Source of the DNA: QGON01 sp963691905
GTDB taxonomy: Bacteria; Pseudomonadota; Gammaproteobacteria; Chromatiales; Chromatiaceae
Direction of reading: 5' to 3'
NCBI GenBank assembly: GCA_963691905.1
Contig: OY829893.1
Location: 1,412,070-1,476,069, forward strand
Length of the DNA: 64,000 nt
Shown here: piece after piece, positions 54,201 to 63,200 of the stretch
How the letters are laid out: each line of letters begins with the position of its first letter
Numbering within the stretch: the stretch's first letter is position 1
The notes under the pieces: model-generated
The model's database searches: none
Told to the model about the DNA's origin: nothing
What the model saw: only the letters and a program-made list of their open reading frames with translations
Program-made: the position numbers and the translations under genes

Positions 54201-57200
54201 GGATTTCGACGCGACCGATGGCATCGGAGTGGATGCCACCGGTGTGAACCCCACTCATGTCTATATGGCGCCCGGGATTTACACGGTGACCCTCACCGTA
54301 TACGACCAGATGGAACAGAGCGATACGGCGACGACCACGGTCACGGCGGGGGCCGGGGCAGCGCCTGTGGCCGACATTACGGGTCCGGCAACAGTGGATG
54401 AAACCCAGGCTTCCCTCGGCAACTGGCTGGCCGGATACGATCTGACCACCAGCAGTGATGATCACGCTATCGCTGGTTATGAGATCGACTGGGGCGACGG
54501 TTCAGATCACGCTGTTATTACCGCCCTGAAAGAGGATTTCGAAGACGGTGAACTGGCGACCAATCCTGTGTGGACCACTCGTTACGGAAGTTGGCAGGTG
54601 ATCGACGGGGCGGTGCACCAGACCCAGGACAATACCACCAATCGTTGGGCCTGGCTGCAGGACCGTGATCATAGCTGGCGCGACTTCGAGTTGGAGGTCG
54701 ACGTCCTGGCCCAGGCGGGCAGTGACGGTTATCTCGGCCTGGCCTTCCGCCATCCCAACAGCAAGGGCACCACCGACTCGCTGGTGGTCTACTCCCGGGA
54801 CAGCTGGGATAGCTGGCGCTTCTATGACTGGGTGCATGAAGAAGTGATCGCCGAGGGCGGCGATGGTTGGGATCCGGGAAGCGGGTATCACCTGCGTCTG
54901 CGGGTGGTCGGCAGCAGCATGCAGCTCTTTGTCACCCCGCAGGGTGGCAGCGAAACTCTGGCGCTGGAGGCCGATCACGGTGGCTTCCTCTCCGGCGGCA
55001 TCGCCCTGTTGGCCTGGAACCAGGTACTGATCTACGACAACCTCACGGTCACGCCCATTGAGGCCAGCCTGCGCCCTGTCCATCTCTACGAGGCAACGGG
55101 TGACTATACCATCGGGCTCACCGTTACCGATCATGCCGGCCAGACCGACATGGCATCCACTACCACCCAGGTAGCACCCAACGCTACGCCGCTGGCCGAT
55201 GCGGGCGGACCCTACGTGCTCACCGAGTGGGATGCCTATGACGGTCTATGGGAATTTGCGCTGGATGCCTCCAACTCCAGTGACGATGTGGCCGTGGAGC
55301 GTTACCGGATCGATTTCGGCGACGGGTCCGATGGTTACACCACCGGTTTTTCCTCTGGCGAAAACGGCAGCTTCTTCGCCGTCGGCACCGACCTCTACGG
55401 CTACGACCTGCCGGATGGCCAGATCAACGAACTCCATGTCCTGGAGGACAACACCCTGGTGGAGATCATCGACCTCTCCACCCTCGAAGTGCTGGAGAGC
55501 AAGACGCTGAACGCCTTCAGTACCTGGGGTCCGATCAAACCGGGTGACGGCACCTATTTCAAGGTCAGGGCCAGCAAACCTGTGGGGGCCTATTTCACTG
55601 ACAGGAGTGCGCATGCCGATGCCGCCTTCTTCCCCTCTATGGATCACGGCCCCGTTGGTCATGATTTCTTCTTCAGACGGTCAACGCCCTTTTACGTCTT
55701 TGCCGTCGAGGACGCGCTGGTCCGGATTACCAAGACAACCGGTGTCAGCACCACTGTCGAAGCGTTCCTGCCGGCAGGCAGCTACTGGATGCCGGATCTG
55801 GCGTCCTCCAGCTACCGGGTCTACGCCAGTGGCCGGGTAGCGATACAGACGACCGGTGGCAACGGCTATACCGCCGTTCCTGCGGCGAGTGGAGACGGTG
55901 TGGGCCGGTCATTCCTCTTTGCGATAGAAGCTGACACGACCGGCGCTGTGACGGTCTTTGCCCACGAGGCGGCGGATCTTGAACTCTTTGACATGGATAG
56001 CGGGGAATCTCTCTATACAGAAAGCCTGGCCGCGGACGCCACTTGGCTTCGCATCGGTCTCGGTACTCGCAGGCTACGCTTGGCCGCCACCGGTGACGTG
56101 GAAGTCTGGGCCGGGGATACCTCTGGCGGTACCGGCATCAGGAATCTGGGTGACGACACCTCTTTCGCCGGCGGCAGGGGCGGTACCGAGTTCCTGTTGC
56201 ACGAGCTGATGGATGGTTTCATCATCTTTGCGCCGAATCCGAATACCTCCATCGACATCGACAGCGGGGCATTCACCCGGACCCTGCAGCGGGATCAATA
56301 CCTCCACCTGATGCCGGATGACCTGGCAGGCGACGTGCATCGGATCACAGCCAGCAAGCCGGTGGTCATTCAGACCTTGGGTACTGCGGATGGACTGGTG
56401 TCGGAGGGCACTTGGCTGGGTGGCCACTCGGCACGCCACCGCTATGCCGCACCCGGGGACTACACCCTCACTGTCACGGCGGTGGACCGGGCCGGACAGA
56501 CACACAACGATACCGCCAGCGTCCAGGTGCAGATCGGCGATCCGCCAGTGCCCGTGATCGATGCCCCAGCGTTGGTGGACGAAACCCAGGCTCAGGCCGG
56601 TGGCTGGAGCATGGATTTCGATGCCTCCAGCTCCAGTGACGACTCCGAGATTATCCATTACCAGTGGGATTTCGGTGACGGCGCCACCGCCAACACGGCC
56701 GCCGCAACCCACGTCTACCATGCGACCGGAAGCTACACGGTCACCCTCACCGTCACCGACCGGGCGGGGCAGCAGACCAGCACCACCTCTGTAATCGAGG
56801 TGACGGCCGCGCAGCCCCCCGTGGCCGATGCCGGCGGTCCCTATGATCTTGACGAGACCGACGCCAGCCACGGGGTCTGGACGGTCAACCTGGATGCCTC
56901 GGACTCGACCGACGACGTAGCGATCTACGACTACCGCTGGACCTTCCCGCCGGTGATCGAAGACGACTTTACCGGAACCGCCCTGGATACTGATACCTGG
57001 TTGGTGAGTGATGAGGGGGTGACCCAGGACGATGTGATCACCCTCGAAGGTATCGGCGGCTCCTGGGGCAGCCGCTATCTCTTCAGCCGGGACGTACTGT
57101 TCCATCCGGGTCAGACCCAGGTGGTGTTCCAGGCGAGGGTGACGACGCCGACCCAGCATACTCAAGCGGCGGTCGTTGGTCTGAAGAACACCAACGACAT

Positions 57201-60200
57201 GCGGTTTGAATACTTCCAAATGGTCAACGGCATCTACTTTTCCAGTGGCGGGTTCTCCATCAGGGAGACGGTAAAAAACTACGGTACCGGTATCTCCTAT
57301 ACGAGGGGTGAGACCTACGACCTGCGCATTACCACCGGGCAATACGGGGGGGCGCTCTACGAGTACAAACTGGCCACCGATAGTGACTGGCTGATCCTCT
57401 ACGAGTCGGACACCCACAGCGATACGGCATTGCGTCCTGGAATCACTGTGCAGAGAGGAACCTTTGAACTGGACGATGTCATCGTATCCACCGCGCAGTG
57501 GGGCGAAAAGACGACCCGTCAATTCAAGGCGGCGGGAAGCTATCCGGTGACGCTCCGGGTTCGTGATCACGCTCTGCAGGAGGGGTTGGATACCATCACC
57601 GTCACCGTTCAGGATGGCGATCCGCCTACCGCTGATGCGGGCGGACCTTATTCGGGTGAGGTGGGCAGCCTGATCACCTTCGACGCCACCGGTTCCAGCG
57701 ACGACAGTGGCATCCAGTCTTATCACTGGATCTTCGGCGACAGCAGTGGAGGAGCGGCTGATCTGGCCTATACCGGAGAAGGGAGCCGGGTGCGTCACTT
57801 CTACCGCGAGGCGGGCAGCTATCCGGTCACCCTCACCGTCACCGACAACACCGGCAAGCGCGATACCATGGCCACGACGGTTGGGGTAACCGTTGCCGAT
57901 CCACCCGTGGCGGCGGCTGAAATCCTTGGCGAGGCGGGGGCGGGTGGACCGCCGGCCTACTTCGATGCAGGCCTCTCCACTGACGATCATGACATCGTCG
58001 AGTACCGCTGGGACTTCGATGCATTGGAGGACCGCGACGGCGACGGCGATCCAACCAACGATATCGACGCGGTGGGTGCTCGACCGTTCCATGTCTATCA
58101 AGTGTCGGCGATCAGCGGCGTAGTGCTGGAAGACGATTTTGCCGGTACCTCCCTGGATAACACCCTGTGGGAGAGCGCCAATGCCACTCAGAACGAGGTG
58201 TTGCAGATCAGCGGCGCTGGCCAATGGGGTGAGGCCTATGTCGTCACCCGACAGGCCATAGGTCGGGGCAGGATGACCCTGCGTGGGCAGGGGCGCTTCG
58301 CCGTTACGTCCAGCAACCTCTCCGGGTCCTGGGGCGTTGTCGATGCCGCCGGGCAGGCCCACCTCGATAGCCTGGTCTATGGATTCTACTTCAGGCCCAA
58401 TGAACTCCGCATCTACGATGCAGGAGGCGATCGCGGCAGAGTCGCCTATATCGATCCGGATACCTGGTACCATCTGCGGATCGATCTTCGGGCGGAAGGT
58501 GCCCGCTACTACTTCAGGGAGGCCGGCACCCCCGACTGGAACCTGGTCTACGAAACGGTTCGCGGCAGTCAGCCGGCCCTCAAGCTGAGAGCAACCGTTC
58601 GGCATGGTGATTTTGAATTCGATAACTTCAGCGTGGCGGGAAGCGATCTCTATCGTGTCACTCTGATGGTGGAAGATGGTGCCGGACAGACCGACACCAC
58701 CACATTGGATGTGGCGGTGGCGCCCAACAGTCCGCCCCATGTGATCACCGTCCCCTGGGTGGCCCTGGATCCCATCGCACCCCATGAGATCTACAATGGC
58801 AAGGCGACCCGGCTCAAGGGTATCGTGCGGGATGCCGACCCGGTTGAGTACCAGTGGAATTTCGGCGACGGTACGCTATCGCCACGTATTCCGGTGGTCG
58901 ATCCCTATGATCTTTCTGTCCTGCACACCTATCCGGGCGTCGCCGAAGGTACGCCCTTCATCGCCACCCTAACCGTGTGGGACGGCGTAGGCCAGACGGG
59001 TTCGGATACCTATAACCTCCTGGTGAAAAACAGGGATCTCACCACTGAGATCAACATCGCCACCGATGAGGGCCTGTGGTATCTGCACCAGCAGCAGGTT
59101 CGAAGCAGTGTGGATGTCTACCCCTCCGGTGGATGGCTCGGCAACAAGGAGATTGCACAGGGAGGGTTTCCGGTAGTCTATGCCACCGCCACCGCCCTGC
59201 AGGCCTTTGAGATCAACGGCCACTTCGAACAGGGCGATCATCGGCAGAATCCCTATGCGGAGACGGTGAACCGCGGCTTCGTCGATCTGTTTACCCGGTT
59301 GCGTGCCAGGGCCATCGATACCCAGGAGCATGGCGAACCGGACAGCAACGGCAATGGATTGGGCATCGAGGCCACCCAGAGCAGTATCGGTTATGTCCAA
59401 GGCATGGTGATGGACGCCATCGCCAGCAGCGCCACCCCGCTGGCCCGAACGCTGCCCGGAGTGGAGGATGTCGAACGACGCAGTTATTTCGACATCCTCA
59501 CCGACATGGTCGATATGTATGCCTGGGGACAGTTGGATGGGGTCCACGGTGGCGGATGGCAATACGGCTGGAATGGCGGGCAGGATAACTCCGCGGCCTC
59601 CTGGGGCGCCATCGGTATGGTGGCGGCAGAAGACCTGTTCGACATCCCGGTGCCGCCCTGGGTCAAGGAGCGCAACCTGGTCTGGCTGGATTACAGCCAA
59701 TCCCCCGAGGGCTTTGGCTATTCGTCGTCGGGTAGCCACTCCCGCGCCACCACCGCGGGTGGCATGGTACAGCTCCCCTTCGACGAACAGACTATCGACG
59801 ATCCTCGCTGGCTGGCGCCGGAATCCTACATCGACGGTCTGTGGTCCGACGTGGAAAATCAGAAAAGCATGATCTACCAGTGGACCTCCAGTTCAAGTGG
59901 TTGGGAGCCGACTCGTGACTATTATTCGCTCTACGGCTTCGTCAAGGCGATGCGCTTGGCCCTGCCGGAACCCCTGACCTACCTGCGCTCCACCGGTTTT
60001 GACTGGTTTATGGACGATGAGCTTGGCTTGGCGCGGCTGCTGGTGGATGACCAGCTGATAGACGGGCGCTTTCGGGGTTCCCACCATAGCCGGTACGCCT
60101 TCCGCACAGGTTGGGGTGTGATCATGCTCTCACGCACCCTGTTCGAGGCGGCCCCGGTAGCCGATGCCGGTAGTGACAGGGTGTGGAGTGTGGACTTGCC

Positions 60201-63200
60201 CCTCGACCTGGACGGCAGCGACTCCTATCATCCCGATCCCTTCCGCTCCATCGTCCGTTACGAGTGGGATTTTGACGGTGACGGTGTCTTCGATACATCG
60301 GGCAGCGGCCCCACGGCCACCCATACCTACGCCTCGGTGGACTATCCCGCAGCCAGCCTGCCACAGACCGTGACGGTAACGCTGCGGGTGACCGATAATA
60401 ATGTGCCGACGCTGACGGCCACCGACACGGTGGATGTCACCATCAGTATCGGGGCCCATCCGCCGATGGCTGATGCGAACGGTCCCTACGACTGCACCGC
60501 CGGCATCCCCTGCATACTGGACGGCAGTGGCTCCTACGATATCGATCCCACCGACTTCATCGCCCGCCACGAGTGGGAGCTAGACGGGGTCTTCCCCTAC
60601 GAGTTCAACGAGGCCTCGGGTGTAACGCCGTCCTATATCTGGAACACGACTGGAACCTACAACGTCGGACTGCGGGTCTGGGACAACGGCGTACTCAACG
60701 ACCTCGACGGTGACGGCGAGGTGGACGAGGATGAGCGGCTCTCCGGCCAGACCTTCACCACCGCGGTAACCGTCTACGAGAACCTGACGCCCACGGCGGA
60801 TGCCAACGGCCCCTACAGCGTCGATGAGGGGGCAACTGTCTTGCTGGATGGTTCGGGCTCCAGCGATCCCAACGGTGACCCGCTCAGCTACGAGTGGGAT
60901 CTGGACAACAACGGCGCCTTTGATGCCACAGGTGTCGAAACACCCTATGTCGGCGTCGATGACGGCACCTATACCTTAGCCCTGAGGGTCAGCGATAGCC
61001 TGCTGGAGGATACGGCCACCACCACGGTTGCCGTGAGCAACGTCGCCCCGGCAGTGGAGGCGGGGGCCGATTTGAGTGCGGTCGAGGGGCAGAGTGTTGG
61101 CTTCAACGGCAGTTTCGACGATCCGGGCACGCTCGACACCCACAACATCCATTGGGCATTTGGAGATGGCGGAGTTACGGATGACGACCTGACGCCCGAC
61201 CATCTCTATGCCGACAGCGGAACCTACACCGTCACGCTAACTGTTACTGACGATGACGGCGGTGTCGGCGGTGTCGGCAGTGACACGCTTTCCGTCACTG
61301 TCGACAACGCACCGCCCATCGTGGAGGCCGGGCCCGATCAGGACGGCGCAGCAGGTGGTACGGTGAGCCTGGCACCCGCCACCTTCACCGACGCGGGTGT
61401 GTTCGACACCCACAGCGCAGAGATTGACTGGGGCGACGGCAGTGTGGAGGCGGGTACGGTCAGTGAGAGCAACGGCAGCGGTACTGTTTCCGGCAGTCAC
61501 GTCTATGCGGCTGTCGGCACCTACACAGTCAGCGTGAGCGTCACCGACGATGATGGCGGCGTGGGGAGCGACAGCTTCCGGGTACAAGTAACCTCGGCCA
61601 ATCAGCCGCCGGTTGCTGATGCCAATGGCCCCTACAATGTGGAAGAGGGCGGGGTCATCAACCTGGACGCTTCCGCCTCCAGCGATCCCAACGGCGATCC
61701 ACTGGACTATGCCTGGGATTACGATGCAGATGGACAGTACGACGATGCTGTCGGTGTGTCACCGGCCTATCCGGGTATTGAAGACGGGACCTGGCCGGTC
61801 GGTCTGCGAGTCAGCGACGGTACCCTCTACGACACCGCACCCACCACGGTCGTCGTCACCAACCTGCCGCCAGTCGTAGAGGCCGGGCCTGACCAGGACT
61901 CGAACGAGGGGCAGACGATAGCCTTCAGCGGCAGCTTCAGCGACCCCGGCGTTCAGGATACACATACCGTGCATTGGGATTTTGGTGACGGGGCAACCGA
62001 AGCCGGTACATTGACGCCCAGCCACCTCTACGCGGACAACGGCAGTTACACAGTCACCCTCACTGTCACCGATGACGATGGTGCAGCGGCGAGCGATACA
62101 CTGACCGTCACCGTGGACAACGTGCCACCGGCCGTGACAGTCGACCCCGACCGCTCAGCCGTCGCGGGTGACACCTTCAGCCTGGCGTTCACCAATTTCA
62201 CCGATGACGGCATCATGGATACCCACATCGCCGGTATCAACTGGGGCGATGGCAGCGTGGATCCCGGTGTTGTCACCGAATCCGGTGGCAGCGGCAGCGT
62301 AACGGGCAGTCATGTCTACGCAGTGGCAGGAAGTTACCCCGTCACGGTGACCGTGATCGACAAGGATGGCGGAGAGGGTGCTGACAGCTTTTACGTTGAT
62401 GTCTCAGCGGCCAATCAGCCACCGGTTGCGGTTGCAGGTGGGCTCTACAGCGTGGATGAGGGCAGTGCAGTCACCCTGGACGGCAGCGCCTCCAATGATC
62501 CTGACGGCGGCCCATCACCACTTAGCTACGCCTGGGATCTTGACGGTGACGGTCAGTACGATGACGCCACTGGTATCACCGTGACCCTGCCAGTCCAGCC
62601 CGATAATACCAGTTTTACCGCTGGACTCGAAGTCAGCGATGGCCTGCTCACAACCACTGACAGTGCCACAGTAACGATCAACAATGTGGCGCCGAGCGTG
62701 GATGCGGGTGCCGATCAGACAGTCAACGAAGGTGGCACCACCAACTTCAGCGGTAGCTTCACCGATCCCGGCACGCTCGACACCCATACCATTGAATGGA
62801 ATTTCGCAGACGGTGCCACTGCCAGCGGCAGTCTCACACCCAGCCACGTATACGCCGACAACGGCGTCTACACGGTCACCCTGACGGTCACCGACAAGGA
62901 TGGTGGTGTGGGCACGGATACGCTAACCGTGACGGTGAACAATGTTGCACCAATAGTCGAGGCCGGTCCGAACCAGAGTGGCACACCGGGCGATACCATC
63001 GCTCTGGCCCCGGCAACCTTTACCGATACCGGTGTACAGGATACCCATACAGCCACCACCGATTGGGGTGACGGCACCGTCGAGTCCGGCACAGTAACCC
63101 AGGGCGCAGGCAGCGTGGCCGGCAGCCATGCCTATGCAGCAGACGGCAACTACACGGTCACTGTCACGGTCACCGATGATGATGGCGCAAGTGGCAGCGA

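Noticed and set aside
56074..58785. 903-codon open frame on the minus strand
   Set aside because: It lies wholly antisense to the PKD B gene and reads as low-complexity Val/Gly/Asp/Ile. It follows from the codon bias of the sense gene and has no recognisable domain.
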